Source: Comamonadaceae bacterium (GTDB taxonomy: Bacteria; Pseudomonadota; Gammaproteobacteria; Burkholderiales; Burkholderiaceae_C). From it: a DNA stretch of 44,849 bases. Location of the stretch: the NCBI GenBank assembly GCA_003599455.1, contig QZKF01000070.1:1-44849 (forward strand), read 5' to 3'. Made by a program: the position numbers and the translations under genes. Positions 1 through 9,152 of this stretch are shown piece by piece. Under the pieces are notes generated by a model. It worked only from the letters and a program-made list of their open reading frames with translations. It was not told the origin of the DNA and ran no database searches. The first letter of the stretch is position 1. Each line of letters begins with the position of its first letter.

Positions 1-586
1 CCGAGGTCGCCACGTCTTCCATGGTCAGGTTGAAGGCCTCGCCGGTGGGCGAGAAGCCGAAGGGTGAGAGCAGCACCATGGCGCCCATGTCCAGCGTGCG
101 CTGGATGCCTTCGGTGTCGACCTTGCGCACCAGGCCTGAGTGCTGGAAATCCACCCCGTCCATCAGTCCCACGGGGCGCGCCGTGATGAAGTTGCCCGAG
201 ATCACGCGCACCGTGGCGCCCGCCATGGGCGTGTTGGGCAGGCCCTGGCTGAACGCCGCTTCAATTTCGTAGCGCAGCTGGCCGGCGGCTTCCTGCGCGC
301 AGTCCAGCGCCACCTCGTCGGTGATGCGCATGCCGTGCGAGTACCTGGCCTCATGGCCCTTGAGGCGCAACTGCTCGTTGACCTGCGGGCGGAAGCCGTG
401 CACCAGCACGATCTCGACGCCCATGCTTTGAATGAGCGCGAGGTCCTGCGCCAGGTTCTGCAGCTTGCCGGCCGCGATGGCTTCGCCCGCGATGCCCACC
501 ACCAGCGTGTTGCCTCGGTGCTTGTGGATGTAGGGCGCGACCGAGCGGAACCAGGGGACGAAGGTGAAGTTGAAGACGGTGGACAT
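1..586 (-). CDS. argA: N-acetylglutamate synthase, amino-acid kinase half (partial)
   Basis: Reading the minus strand from the ATG at 586 gives MSTVFNFTFVPWFRSVAPYI and continues open to the window edge, so about 195 N-terminal residues are present and the C-terminal acetyltransferase (GNAT) domain is outside. The stretch VVGIAGEAIAAGKLQNLAQD and the following VLVHGFRPQVNEQL are the amino-acid-kinase fold of the ArgA/ArgB family, with the VHGFRPQV loop that binds substrate in N-acetylglutamate kinase relatives. The family makes N-acetylglutamate, the first step of arginine synthesis, in the cytosol. The gene is divergent from hrpA with only about 40 bp between starts, so both promoters must lie in or near that gap. 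Confidence 0.88.
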   Translation of the reverse strand, partial: MSTVFNFTFVPWFRSVAPYIHKHRGNTLVVGIAGEAIAAGKLQNLAQDLALIQSMGVEIVLVHGFRPQVNEQLRLKGHEARYSHGMRITDEVALDCAQEAAGQLRYEIEAAFSQGLPNTPMAGATVRVISGNFITARPVGLMDGVDFQHSGLVRKVDTEGIQRTLDMGAMVLLSPFGFSPTGEAFNLTMEDVATS

Positions 587-625
587 GGATGGGGTGGCGG
601 GCAGGCGGTGGGCCGGGCGCGGATA

Positions 626-3600
626 ATGGCCGGCTGCCCGATTTTGACCGAAGTTCCCCACTTGTCTTCCACACCGCTGCACATCGAATTCCCGGAGACG
701 CTGCCCGTCTCGGCCCGCCGCCACGAGATCGAGGCGGCGATGCGCGACCACCAGGTGGTCATCGTCTGCGGCGAAACCGGCTCGGGCAAGACCACGCAGA
801 TCCCCAAGATCGCGCTCGCCATGGGGCGGGGCCGCCTCAACGCGAAACCCGGGCAACGCGGCCAGTTCATCGGTCACACCCAGCCGCGGCGCATCGCCGC
901 CTCCAGCGTGGCCAAGCGCATCGCCGAGGAACTCAAGACGCCGCTGGGCGAGGTGGTGGGCTTCAAGGTGCGCTTCCAGGACCGGCTCTCGAAGGACGCA
1001 TCGGTCAAGCTGATGACCGACGGCATCCTGCTGGCCGAGACGCAGACCGACCCCGACCTGCGCGCCTACGACACCCTCATCATCGACGAGGCGCACGAGC
1101 GCAGCCTCAACATCGACTTTCTGCTGGGCTACCTGCGCCAGCTGCTGCCGCGCCGGCCCGATCTCAAGGTGGTGGTGACCTCGGCCACCATCGATGCGGA
1201 CCGCTTCGCGCAGTACTTCGCGTCGAAGAACGGCCCGGCCCCGGTGCTCATGGTCTCGGGCCGCACCTTTCCAGTGGAGGTGCGCTGGCGCCCGTTTGAA
1301 GAGAGCCGCGACTACGACCTCAACAGCGCCATCACCGACGCGGTGGACGAGCTCTGGCGCGGCCCGCAGGGTGGCGACATCCTGGTGTTCCTGCCCGGCG
1401 AGCGCGAGATCCGCGAGGCGGCCGACCACCTGCGCAAGCACCTCAGCCACATTCCCACGCTGCGCAACGCCGAGGTGCTGCCGCTGTTCGCGCGCCTGTC
1501 GCAGGCCGAGCAGGACCGCATCTTCCAGGACCACAGTGGTCGGCGCATCGTGCTCTCGACCAACGTGGCCGAGACCTCGCTCACCGTGCCCGGCATCCGC
1601 TTCGTGGTCGATGCGGGCACCGCGCGCGTCAAGCGCTACAGCTTCCGCCAGAAGGTGGAGCAGCTCATGGTGGAGCCGATCAGCCAGGCTGCGGCCAACC
1701 AGCGCGCCGGGCGCTGCGGCCGCGTGGCCGACGGCATCTGCATCCGCCTGTACGACGAGGCCGGCTTCAACGGCCGCCCGAAGTTCACCGACCCCGAGAT
1801 CCTGCGCAGTTCGCTGGCCGGCGTGATCCTGCGCATGAAGGCGCTGCGCCTGGGCGCGGTGGAAGATTTCGCCTTCATCGAGGCGCCGCAGAAGCGCGCC
1901 ATCGTCGACGGCTACCAGCTGCTGGCCGAGCTCGGCGCGGTGGACGACGACAACGAACTCACCCCCATCGGCCAGACGCTCTCGCGCCTGCCGCTGGACC
2001 CGCGCGTGGGCCGCATGATCCTGGAGGCGCAGCAGCGCGGCGCGCTCGACGAGGTGCTGGTAATTGCCTCGGCCCTGAGCGTGCAGGACGTGCGCGACCG
2101 CCCGCTCGACAAGCAGGCCCAGGCCGACCAGGCCCACGCCAAGTTCGACGACGAGAAGAGCGAATTCAGCGGCACGCTCAAGCTCTGGAAATGGCTGGAA
2201 GACACCAAGGGCGGACACGGCAAGGACCACAAGCTCAGCCACCGCCAGTACGAGAACCTGCTGCGCGAGAACTTCGTCAACGTGCGGCGCGTGCGCGAGT
2301 GGCGCGACATCCACACCCAGCTGCACACCGTGGTGGCCGAGCACAAGTGGCAGATCAACACCGCACCAGCGAGCTACGAACAGCTGCACCTGGCCATGCT
2401 GGCCGGGCTGCTGGGCAACGTGGGCCAGAAGAGCGAGACCGAAGACTGGTACCTGGGCGCGCGGGGCATCAAGTTCTACCGCCATCCGGGCGCCAACCTC
2501 AGCAAGAAGCCCGGGCGCTGGATCGTCTGCGCCGAGCTGGTGGAAACCACGCGCCTGTTCGGCCGCGGCATCGCCGGCATCGAGCCGCTCTGGCTGGAGC
2601 AGGTCGGCTCGCACCTGATCAGGAAACAGCTGCTCGACCCGCACTGGGAGAAGAAGGCCGCCCAGGTCACCGCGCTGGAGCGCGCCACGCTCTATGGCCT
2701 GGTGGTGTACAGCAACCGCCGCACCGACTACGGCCGCGTGGACCCGGTGGGCGCGCGCGCCATCTTCATCCGTGAAGCGCTGGTGGCGGGCGAGTGGGAC
2801 ACCTCCGCGCCGTTTCTCGCGGCCAACCAGAAGCTGGTGCGCCAGGTGGCCGAACTGGAGCACAAGTCGCGCCGTCAGGACGTGCTGGTCGACGACGAAC
2901 TCATCTACGCCTTCTACGACCAGCAGCTGCCCGCGCACGTCTGCAACGGCGCGACGATGGAGCGCTGGTACAAGGACGCCTCGCGCGACAACCCCAGGCT
3001 CTTGCTGCTCACGCGCGAGGAGCTGATGCGCCACGAAGCCGCGGGCATCACCACGCAGACCTTCCCGAAAACGCTGCGCCTGGGCGGCGTCGACTGCGCC
3101 TGCAGCTACCTGCACGAGCCCGGCGACCCGCGCGACGGCCTGTCGGTCACGCTGCCGATCTTCGCGCTGAACCAGGCCAGTGAGGACCGCTGCGACTGGC
3201 TGGTGCCCGGCATGCTCAAGGAGAAGGTGCTGGCCTTGCTCAAGACCCTGCACCAGCGCCCGCGCTCGCGCCTGGTGCCGCTGCCGGCCACCGCCGAACG
3301 TTTCACCCAGGTGCTCTGTGAGCCCGCCGCGTTCGGTGCCGGCAACCTGATGGACGCGCTGCTCAGGCTCGTGCGCGAGGCCACGCAGCTGGACATCCAG
3401 CGCAACGACATCAAGGCCGACATGCTGAGCGCGCACCACTTCATGCACCTGCGCGTGGTGGACGAACACGGCCGCCAGCTCGGCCAGGGCCGCAACCTCG
3501 CCGCGCTCAAGGCCGAGCTGGGTGCGCAGGCACGCGGCGCGTTCCAGGCGCTGGCCTCGCTCAAGATGGAAGGCCTGCGGCCGGCGCCCGCTGCACCAGA

Positions 3601-4534
3601 GAAGACCGGCCCGGCGGCCACGGCTTCAAAGACCGTTGCGCCCAATGCCCCGGCCGCCAGCGCCACACAACGCCACACCAGCTGGGACTTCGGCGAGTTG
3701 CCCGAACTGATGGAAATCCGCCAGGGCCAGCAGACCTTGATCGGTTTTCCGGCGCTGGTGGACGATGGCGATGCGGTGCGCATCGAGGTGTTCGACGAGC
3801 CCGACGTGGCGCAGGCACGCCACCGCGAAGGCCTGCGGCGCCTGTGTGCGCTGCAGATCCGCGACGCGCTGAAATATCTGGAGAAAAACCTGCCCGGCCT
3901 GCAGGCCATGGCCGTGGCCTACATGCAGGTCGGCAAGGACGCGGGTGGCGGCGGCACGCTGGAAGAGCTGCGCGCGCAGATCCTCGAGCTCGCGCTCGAC
4001 CGCGCCTTCCTGGGCGACCCCTTGCCGACCGACGAGGCCGCCTTCAAACGCCGGCTGGAAGAAGGGCGTGGCCGCCTCACGCTGATCGCCAACGAGATCG
4101 CGCGCACGGCGGGCACCATCCTCACCGAGTACGCCGCCGCCGCGCGCAAGCTCAAGGACGGCAAGCCGCCGGCCGAGGTGGCGACCGACATCGGGCAGCA
4201 ACTGCAGCGCCTGGTGTCCAGGCGTTTCCTGCTGCAGACGCCGTACGCCCAGCTGCAGCACCTGCCGCGCTACCTCAAGGCGGTGCAGCTGCGGCTGGAG
4301 AAGCTGCGTGCCGACCCGGCGCGCGATGCGGCCAGGCTGGCCGAGCTGCGCCCGCAGGACCAGCGCTTCTGGCGCCTGGTCGCCGAGCGCAAGGGCGTGC
4401 AGGACGCGCGCCTGCAGGAGCTGCGCTGGTTGCTCGAGGAGTTGCGCGTGAGCTTCTTCGCGCAGGAGCTGCGCACGCCCCAACCGGTGAGCCTGAAACG
4501 GCTAGAGAAGGCCTGGACCCAGCTCAACACCTGA
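626..4534 (+). CDS. hrpA: ATP-dependent RNA helicase HrpA (DEAH box)
   Basis: A 1302-residue DEAH-box helicase, the usual length of HrpA. Visible motifs in order: Walker A GETGSGKTT near residue 50, DEAH (IIDEAHERSLN) near residue 155, SAT (VTSATIDADRF), the helicase C-terminal signature TNVAETSLTVPGIRFVVDAG, and QRAGRCGR. The long C-terminal part is the HrpA-specific region (DUF3418). HrpA acts on structured RNA and helps rescue or regulate ribosomes on mRNA in Gram-negative bacteria. The open frame extends upstream to 140, but that part is the complement of argA. I chose the ATG at 626; in-frame TTG codons at 644 and 662 are alternatives, since recognisable HrpA similarity begins only around PLHIEFPETLPVSARR. 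The gene ends facing the FecR gene. Confidence 0.95.
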   Translation: MAGCPILTEVPHLSSTPLHIEFPETLPVSARRHEIEAAMRDHQVVIVCGETGSGKTTQIPKIALAMGRGRLNAKPGQRGQFIGHTQPRRIAASSVAKRIAEELKTPLGEVVGFKVRFQDRLSKDASVKLMTDGILLAETQTDPDLRAYDTLIIDEAHERSLNIDFLLGYLRQLLPRRPDLKVVVTSATIDADRFAQYFASKNGPAPVLMVSGRTFPVEVRWRPFEESRDYDLNSAITDAVDELWRGPQGGDILVFLPGEREIREAADHLRKHLSHIPTLRNAEVLPLFARLSQAEQDRIFQDHSGRRIVLSTNVAETSLTVPGIRFVVDAGTARVKRYSFRQKVEQLMVEPISQAAANQRAGRCGRVADGICIRLYDEAGFNGRPKFTDPEILRSSLAGVILRMKALRLGAVEDFAFIEAPQKRAIVDGYQLLAELGAVDDDNELTPIGQTLSRLPLDPRVGRMILEAQQRGALDEVLVIASALSVQDVRDRPLDKQAQADQAHAKFDDEKSEFSGTLKLWKWLEDTKGGHGKDHKLSHRQYENLLRENFVNVRRVREWRDIHTQLHTVVAEHKWQINTAPASYEQLHLAMLAGLLGNVGQKSETEDWYLGARGIKFYRHPGANLSKKPGRWIVCAELVETTRLFGRGIAGIEPLWLEQVGSHLIRKQLLDPHWEKKAAQVTALERATLYGLVVYSNRRTDYGRVDPVGARAIFIREALVAGEWDTSAPFLAANQKLVRQVAELEHKSRRQDVLVDDELIYAFYDQQLPAHVCNGATMERWYKDASRDNPRLLLLTREELMRHEAAGITTQTFPKTLRLGGVDCACSYLHEPGDPRDGLSVTLPIFALNQASEDRCDWLVPGMLKEKVLALLKTLHQRPRSRLVPLPATAERFTQVLCEPAAFGAGNLMDALLRLVREATQLDIQRNDIKADMLSAHHFMHLRVVDEHGRQLGQGRNLAALKAELGAQARGAFQALASLKMEGLRPAPAAPEKTGPAATASKTVAPNAPAASATQRHTSWDFGELPELMEIRQGQQTLIGFPALVDDGDAVRIEVFDEPDVAQARHREGLRRLCALQIRDALKYLEKNLPGLQAMAVAYMQVGKDAGGGGTLEELRAQILELALDRAFLGDPLPTDEAAFKRRLEEGRGRLTLIANEIARTAGTILTEYAAAARKLKDGKPPAEVATDIGQQLQRLVSRRFLLQTPYAQLQHLPRYLKAVQLRLEKLRADPARDAARLAELRPQDQRFWRLVAERKGVQDARLQELRWLLEELRVSFFAQELRTPQPVSLKRLEKAWTQLNT

Positions 4535-4556
4535 GCCCGGGCCGGCTGGAAACGGG

Positions 4557-5513
4557 TCAGCGGGTCGCGAGCGCCGCGCGGCCCGCGCTCACGCCCAGCG
4601 CGGCATTCGCGCGCAGGCGCTGGACCACGGCCTCGGCGTCTTCGCGCGTCGCCAACTGGTTGATGCGCACCTCGTGGCGACCGTCCTTGGCCACCATCTC
4701 GGCCGGGTAACCGGCGTTTTGCAGGCGCGTGCGCAAGGCGGCGGCGTCGGCCACGCTGGTCAGCGTGGCCGCCACCGCGCGCCAGCGCCCGCCTTGCAGG
4801 GCAATGCCGCTGCCGGGCCGCATCTCGGCCTGGCCGATGAAATTGGCCAGCTGGTCCGGCGTGGCCTGGCCGGCGGGCTTCTCCGGCTGGCCGGTGAACA
4901 CGACCCAGAAGGCGCCCGGCTTGTCCAGGTTGATGCCCTCCCTGGCGTCGCGCGCCACCTCGACCCTGCCTTCGAACACGCAGACGGCGTCGTGCGCCGC
5001 GTCGGTCATGCTCCAGAAGTCGGTGCCTCGGATGCCCACGGTGGCGGTGGCCAGTTCCAGGTTGAGTTCGCGCTTGTTGCCCAGCGCCTTGCTGGCGTAG
5101 TCGGTGGCGTAGCGGAACACGCCGCTGATCAGCTTGAACGAACTCTTCTGCTCGCTGGGGCCGGCCGCGCCGTCGCGGTTCAGCTCCAGCGACTGGATCA
5201 GGAACTCGGTCTGCTCACCGAGCTTGATCACGCTGCGGTCGTCCATGCGCAGCAGCATGCGCGCACCGTCAGCCGTGATGGCCTTGTCGCTGGCGCGCAG
5301 CTGCACACCGGGCTCGGCCGCGCGGCGCTGGCCGTTGCGCTCGACCCAGGCGGGCAGTTGCACGGCCTCGACGACGGTGGCGCTGGACGCGGCGTGCGCG
5401 CCGGGGCTCAAGCTCCATGCGAGACCGCCCAGCAGCAGGGCCGCGCAGGCGTTCCAGAGCAGGGCGCGGCGGGACAAATCCGCGGTGCGGGGGGTGGTGC
5501 TGGTGTGCAGCAT
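4557..5513 (-). CDS. FecR-domain protein with C-terminal SPOR domain
   Basis: 318 residues. A hydrophobic N-terminal segment preceded by SRR (about residues 15-42, ending GAHAA) looks like a signal sequence, so the protein is probably periplasmic. Residues about 75-190 form a FecR domain: LRMDDRSVIKLGEQTEF, then FKLISGVFRYATDY and LELATATVGIRGTDFW, the hallmark of FecR sensor domains. The last about 70 residues (RWRAVAATLTSVADAAALRTRL to the end) resemble a SPOR repeat, which in other proteins binds glycan strands lacking stem peptides. No TonB receptor or ECF sigma factor is adjacent, so it is not a classical iron-dicitrate regulator; the role is unknown. It is convergent with hrpA and probably transcribed alone. 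Confidence 0.8.
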   Translation of the reverse strand: MLHTSTTPRTADLSRRALLWNACAALLLGGLAWSLSPGAHAASSATVVEAVQLPAWVERNGQRRAAEPGVQLRASDKAITADGARMLLRMDDRSVIKLGEQTEFLIQSLELNRDGAAGPSEQKSSFKLISGVFRYATDYASKALGNKRELNLELATATVGIRGTDFWSMTDAAHDAVCVFEGRVEVARDAREGINLDKPGAFWVVFTGQPEKPAGQATPDQLANFIGQAEMRPGSGIALQGGRWRAVAATLTSVADAAALRTRLQNAGYPAEMVAKDGRHEVRINQLATREDAEAVVQRLRANAALGVSAGRAALATR

Positions 5514-5816
5514 GGCGAAATCTCCTGCGACGATTCAAGGCAAGGCCCGTTGAGAAAACCGGGTGGGCCGTTCGAGGTACGCGAGTATCGGGGCGCTGGA
5601 TGTTCCGTTGGCATGCTTACCCGAAAAACGTCGATTTCAGACGCGCTTCGCGTGACCCGGTTCACGAAGGCGATCGAGCCCGCCGTGCCCGCCGGGCTGT
5701 CCCCGTGCGGCGCCGGTGTATTGCCCGGCCTGGTTGACAGCGCCGGGGTTCCTGCGTTTCACTGCATGAAGGTGGCCGCGCCGGCGCGGCCACCGATGTT
5801 GAACAGGACACCGACA
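5514..5816. promoter_or_regulatory. Divergent intergenic region with a 24-bp perfect palindrome
   Basis: About 300 bp between the FecR gene (minus) and the Rieske gene (plus). It must hold both promoters. At 5771-5794 there is a perfect palindrome made of GGTGGCCGCGCC followed directly by its reverse complement GGCGCGGCCACC, 23 bp before the Rieske start. It could be an operator or a very GC-rich hairpin in the leader. No coding sequence is evident. Confidence 0.5.
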
Positions 5817-6533
5817 ATGGATCGACGCGAATTCGTGGAAGCCTGTGCCTTGGGCGGCGGTTCGCTCGCCGCGACCCTGGCGGGCACGGCCTGGGCGGTG
5901 GACGCCCAGCCCCGGTCGTACGGGCGGGTGCAGTTGCTCGACGAACTGGGCCGCCCGCTCAAGGCCGCGGGCCTGAAGCCGCAGACCAACTACGTTTTTC
6001 ACTACCCGTTCGAGGCCACGCCGGTGTTCCTGCTGGACCTGGGCAAACCGGCGCTGGCCACCACGCTGCTCACGCGCGACAAGCAGAGCTACCAGTGGCC
6101 CGGTGGCGTCGGCCCCCAGCGCAGCCTGGTGGCGTTTTCGGCCATCTGCGCGCACAAGCTGGTCTATCCCACCAAAGAGCTGAGCTTCATCAGCTTTCGC
6201 AAGGGCGCCGCGGTGAACCCGCAGACGCCGAGCAAGGGCAGCGACCTGATCCACTGCTGCGCCGACCACAGCCAGTACGACCCGGCGCGCGGCGCCCAGG
6301 TGCTCAATGGCCCGGCCGAGCAGCCGCTGTGCGCGGTGCTCATCGAGCACGATGCGAAGACCGACACGCTCACCGCCACCGGCACGCTGGGCGGTGAGCT
6401 GTTCGACGACTTCTTCAAGAAGTACGAGATGAAGCTGAGCCTGGAGGTGGGGCCGAACGCGAAGCAGGCGGTGGCACGGCAGAGCACCGTGCGCGAGCTC
6501 GACCGCTATTGCCGCAACGCAGTCCGTTGCTGA
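5817..6533 (+). CDS. Rieske-type [2Fe-2S] protein with Tat-like signal
   Basis: 238 residues. The N-terminus MDRREFVEACALGGGSLAA followed by a hydrophobic run and AWA is a plausible twin-arginine signal, implying export of a folded cofactor protein. The cluster ligands are visible as C-A-H (SAICAHKLVYP) and C-C-A-D-H (IHCCADHSQYDP) with about 35 residues between, matching the Rieske C-x-H ... C-x-x-H pattern. The segment after the second box (GAQVLNGPAEQPLCAVLIEHD) is the usual proline/glycine-rich part of a Rieske fold. It is not in an operon with cytochrome b or c1, so it is not the bc1 subunit; a partner is not visible. The open frame runs far upstream to 4674, but the Tat-type start at 5817 is clear. 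Confidence 0.8.
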   Translation: MDRREFVEACALGGGSLAATLAGTAWAVDAQPRSYGRVQLLDELGRPLKAAGLKPQTNYVFHYPFEATPVFLLDLGKPALATTLLTRDKQSYQWPGGVGPQRSLVAFSAICAHKLVYPTKELSFISFRKGAAVNPQTPSKGSDLIHCCADHSQYDPARGAQVLNGPAEQPLCAVLIEHDAKTDTLTATGTLGGELFDDFFKKYEMKLSLEVGPNAKQAVARQSTVRELDRYCRNAVRC

Positions 6534-6534
6534 C

Positions 6535-7713
6535 TCAGAGCCTGGCGAGTCGTTTCAGCGCTTCGCGCAGGGTGTCGTCCTTCTTGGCGAAGCAGAATCG
6601 CACCACGCGCTGGTCGAAGCCGTTGCCGTAGAAGGCCGAGAGCGGGATCGCGGCGACGCCGATCTCCTTCGTGAGCCACTGGCAGAAGTCGCCCTCGGGC
6701 AGGTCGCGCTCGGGCACGGCCAGGGCCGAGATGTCCACGCACTGGAAGTAGGTGCCTTCCCCCGGCAGCAGGCGAAAGCGCGTGGCGGCCAGTCCTTCGC
6801 GGAACAGGTCGCGCTTGCGCTGGTAGAAGGCGGCGAGTTCGAGGTAGGGCGCCGGGTTGGCCATGTAGGCGGCCAGTGCGTGCTGCATGGGGGTGTTCAC
6901 CGTGAACACGTTGAACTGGTGCACCTTGCGGAACTCGGCCATGAGCGCCGCGGGCGCCACCACCGTGCCGACCTTCCAGCCGGTCACGTGGTAGGTCTTG
7001 CCGAAGCTGCTCACGATGAAGGCGCGCGCGGCCAGGCCCGGGAAACGCGCCGCGCTCTGGTGGGCCTGGCCGTCGAACACCATGTGCTCATAGACCTCGT
7101 CGCTGATCAGCAGCACGTCGGTGGGGGCGAGCAGGTCCTGCAGGCGCTGCATGTCGGCCGCGCTCCAGACCGTGCCGCTGGGGTTGTGCGGGCTGTTGAT
7201 GAGCAGGGCGCGCGTGCGCGGCGTGATCGCGGCGGCGATGCGCTCGAAGTCGGGGCGGAAGCTGCCGGGGGTCAGCGGCACGCGCACCGCCACGCCGCCG
7301 GCCAGCTCGATGTTGGGCACGTAGCTGTCGTAGCAGGGTTCGAGCACGATCACCTCGTCGCCGGGCTGCACCACCGCGAGGATGGCGGTGAGGATGGCCT
7401 GGGTGGCCCCGGCCGTCACGGTGATCTCGGTGTTCGGGTCGCAAGCCAGGCCGTAGAGCGCCTGCATCTTGGCCGCCATGGCCTGGCGCAGCGCGGGCGC
7501 GCCGGGCATGGGCGGGTACTGGTTGTGGCCGGCCCGCATGGCCTGGGTGACCGCGTCCACCAGCGCCGGGTCGCAGTCGAAATCGGGAAAGCCCTGGCCG
7601 AGGTTGACCGCGCCGTGCTCGGTTGCCAGCGCCGACATGACGCTGAAGATGGTGGTGCCGACGTGCGGCAAGCGGGACGTGAGGGCAGGGGTGCGGGGAG
7701 CTGGGGTGGTCAT
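6535..7713 (-). CDS. PLP-dependent aminotransferase (methionine/aromatic type, YbdL-like)
   Basis: 392 residues, class I/II fold-type I aminotransferase. Visible features: VNLGQGFPDFDCDPALVDAV at the N-terminus, VTAGATQAILTAI, the NSPHNPSGTVWS loop, ISDEVYEHMVFDG (the Asp that contacts the pyridine nitrogen), and SSFGKTYHVTGWKVG with the Schiff-base lysine. The overall pattern matches the methionine-aminotransferase YbdL/KAT group rather than AspC. It would convert methionine, aromatic amino acids or their 2-oxo acids in the cytosol. It ends 2 bp from the Rieske stop in convergent orientation. Confidence 0.87.
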   Translation of the reverse strand: MTTPAPRTPALTSRLPHVGTTIFSVMSALATEHGAVNLGQGFPDFDCDPALVDAVTQAMRAGHNQYPPMPGAPALRQAMAAKMQALYGLACDPNTEITVTAGATQAILTAILAVVQPGDEVIVLEPCYDSYVPNIELAGGVAVRVPLTPGSFRPDFERIAAAITPRTRALLINSPHNPSGTVWSAADMQRLQDLLAPTDVLLISDEVYEHMVFDGQAHQSAARFPGLAARAFIVSSFGKTYHVTGWKVGTVVAPAALMAEFRKVHQFNVFTVNTPMQHALAAYMANPAPYLELAAFYQRKRDLFREGLAATRFRLLPGEGTYFQCVDISALAVPERDLPEGDFCQWLTKEIGVAAIPLSAFYGNGFDQRVVRFCFAKKDDTLREALKRLARL

Positions 7714-7753
7714 GGTCAGGGGCGTTGGAGAGAAGTGGCCTTTGTCCAGAAAT

Positions 7754-7836
7754 ACCGCGGATCTGGCTTTGCCAGGCCGCAGGCATTGCCCCCTTGAGGG
7801 GGGATGCGGCTACACGCAGTGAGCAAGCAACGGGGG
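7754..7836. repeat. Comamonadaceae-type intergenic repeat (REP-like) with hairpins
   Basis: Between the cysB-type gene and the aminotransferase, both on the minus strand. It contains a small hairpin CTGGC-TTT-GCCAG (7763-7775), then CCCCC-TTGA-GGGGG (7789-7803), then GCGGCTACACGCAGTGAGCAAG and a run of G. This arrangement recalls the short CCCCCTTGAGGGGG intergenic repeat common in Comamonadaceae genomes. It may terminate the cysB operon transcript. Family assignment is from memory of such genomes, not from a search. Confidence 0.5.
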
Positions 7837-7840
7837 GGAA

Positions 7841-8785
7841 TCACAGCTGGTAGTCGTCGGGCGTGCCGCTCATGGCGCGCAGGATGAGGTCGCGCGACAG
7901 CCGGTCGCTCAGCAGCTCGGCGAAGCGCAGCACGAAATGGCGCAGGTAGGTGCCGCGCTTGAAGGCCACGCGCGCGAGGTTGTGGCCGAACAGCTGCGCG
8001 GCGGGCCGCGCGACCAGGTCGGGCGTCTGGTTCTCGCCCTGCACGGCCATCTCGGCCACGATGCCCACGCCCATGCCCAGCTTCACATAGGTCTTGATCA
8101 CGTCCGAGTCGATCGCCTCGAGCACGATGTTGGGCTGCAGGTGGCGCAGCGCGAAGGCCTGGTCGATGCGGGTGCGGCCGGTGTAGCTGGGGTGGTAGGT
8201 GATCAGCGGCAACTGCGCCAGGTCTTCCAGCGTGATGCGCTCGCGCTCGAGCAGCGGGTGGTCGAACGGGAACACCAGCACGTGCTGCCACTCGTAGCAG
8301 GGCAGGGTGACGAGCTCGGGGTAGTTCACCAGCGACTCGGTCGCCATGCCGATCTCGGCCACTTCCTCCATCAGCATGCGGGCCACCTGGTCGGGCGAGC
8401 CCTGGTGCAGGCTGATCGCCACCTTGGGGTAGGCCTGGCGCAGCGCGGCCACCGGCCCGGGCAGCACGTAGCGCGCCTGGGTATGGGTGGTGGCGATCGA
8501 GAGCGTGCCACTGTCCTGGGCCGAGTACTGCTCGCCGATGCGCTTGAGGTTGTTGACCTCGCGCAGGATGATGTCGATGCTCTTGAGCACCTGCTGACCC
8601 GGCTCGGTGACGCGCTTGATGCGCTTGCCGTGGCGCGCGAAGATCTCGATCCCGAGTTCGTCCTCGAGCTCGATGATGGCCTTGGACACGCCGGGCTGCG
8701 AGGTGTGCAGGGCCTTGGCGGCCTCGGTGAGGTTGAGGTTGCGGCGCACCGCTTCCTGCACGAAACGGAACTGGTGCAGGTTCAT
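7841..8785 (-). CDS. cysB: LysR-family regulator, CysB-like
   Basis: 314 residues. The N-terminal winged helix reads MNLHQFRFVQEAVRRNLNLT followed by AAKALHTSQPGVSKAIIELEDELG, the typical LysR recognition helix and close to CysB/Cbl. The effector domain follows (SIATTHTQARYVLPGPV, HQGSPDQVARM, LPLITYHPSYTGRTRID), where the TTHTQ and YTGR segments are those used by CysB for O/N-acetylserine or sulfate/thiosulfate sensing. The family activates sulfur-assimilation genes. Its ATG overlaps the stop of the CbiX-like gene by 4 bp, so the two are translationally coupled. Confidence 0.88.
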   Translation of the reverse strand: MNLHQFRFVQEAVRRNLNLTEAAKALHTSQPGVSKAIIELEDELGIEIFARHGKRIKRVTEPGQQVLKSIDIILREVNNLKRIGEQYSAQDSGTLSIATTHTQARYVLPGPVAALRQAYPKVAISLHQGSPDQVARMLMEEVAEIGMATESLVNYPELVTLPCYEWQHVLVFPFDHPLLERERITLEDLAQLPLITYHPSYTGRTRIDQAFALRHLQPNIVLEAIDSDVIKTYVKLGMGVGIVAEMAVQGENQTPDLVARPAAQLFGHNLARVAFKRGTYLRHFVLRFAELLSDRLSRDLILRAMSGTPDDYQL

Positions 8786-9147
8786 GCGGTGGTCTCCAGC
8801 GCGATGTGGGCCAGCAGGGCGGTCAGGCGCGGGTCTTCGCCGGCGGTTGGCAGCTGTTCGAACGCCACCTGCGGATGCGTGGCGGCCAGCTCGGCCATCA
8901 GCAGGGGCAGGTCTTCGCGTGCGTGCTTGCCCATGCCGAAGAACAGCGGCAGCACGCGCACCCGGGTCGCGCCACGGGCCACCATCTGGCGCGCGGCGGT
9001 GGCCATGTCAGGTTCGCAGAGTTCGAGGTAGGCGCACGACACCGCCGCCGCCGGGTCGCTGCGGGCGATCTGCTGCGCGACGGATTCGACCGGCAGGCGC
9101 CACAGCGGATCGCGCGACCCGTGGGCAAACACGATGACTCCCAGCAT
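8782..9147 (-). CDS. cbiX: Sirohydrochlorin chelatase-like protein (CbiX family)
   Basis: 121 residues, the length of a small CbiX. It begins MLGVIVFAHGSRDPLWRLPV, the HGSRD motif carrying the metal-binding histidine; a second part reads RVRVLPLFFGMGKHAREDLP with the second conserved His. The family inserts cobalt, nickel or iron into sirohydrochlorin in cytosolic tetrapyrrole synthesis; siroheme for sulfite reductase would fit the neighbouring CysB-like regulator. I chose the ATG at 9147 because a longer frame upstream runs into lptG. The stop overlaps the next gene start by 4 bp. Confidence 0.85.
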   Translation of the reverse strand: MLGVIVFAHGSRDPLWRLPVESVAQQIARSDPAAAVSCAYLELCEPDMATAARQMVARGATRVRVLPLFFGMGKHAREDLPLLMAELAATHPQVAFEQLPTAGEDPRLTALLAHIALETTA

Positions 9148-9152
9148 GGGCC

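Noticed and set aside
140..625. 162-residue N-terminal extension of HrpA
   Set aside because: It is the complement of argA and shows no helicase similarity.
4674..5816. Long N-terminal extension of the Rieske protein (619-residue frame)
   Set aside because: It is antisense to the FecR gene; the Tat-type signal marks the true start at 5817.
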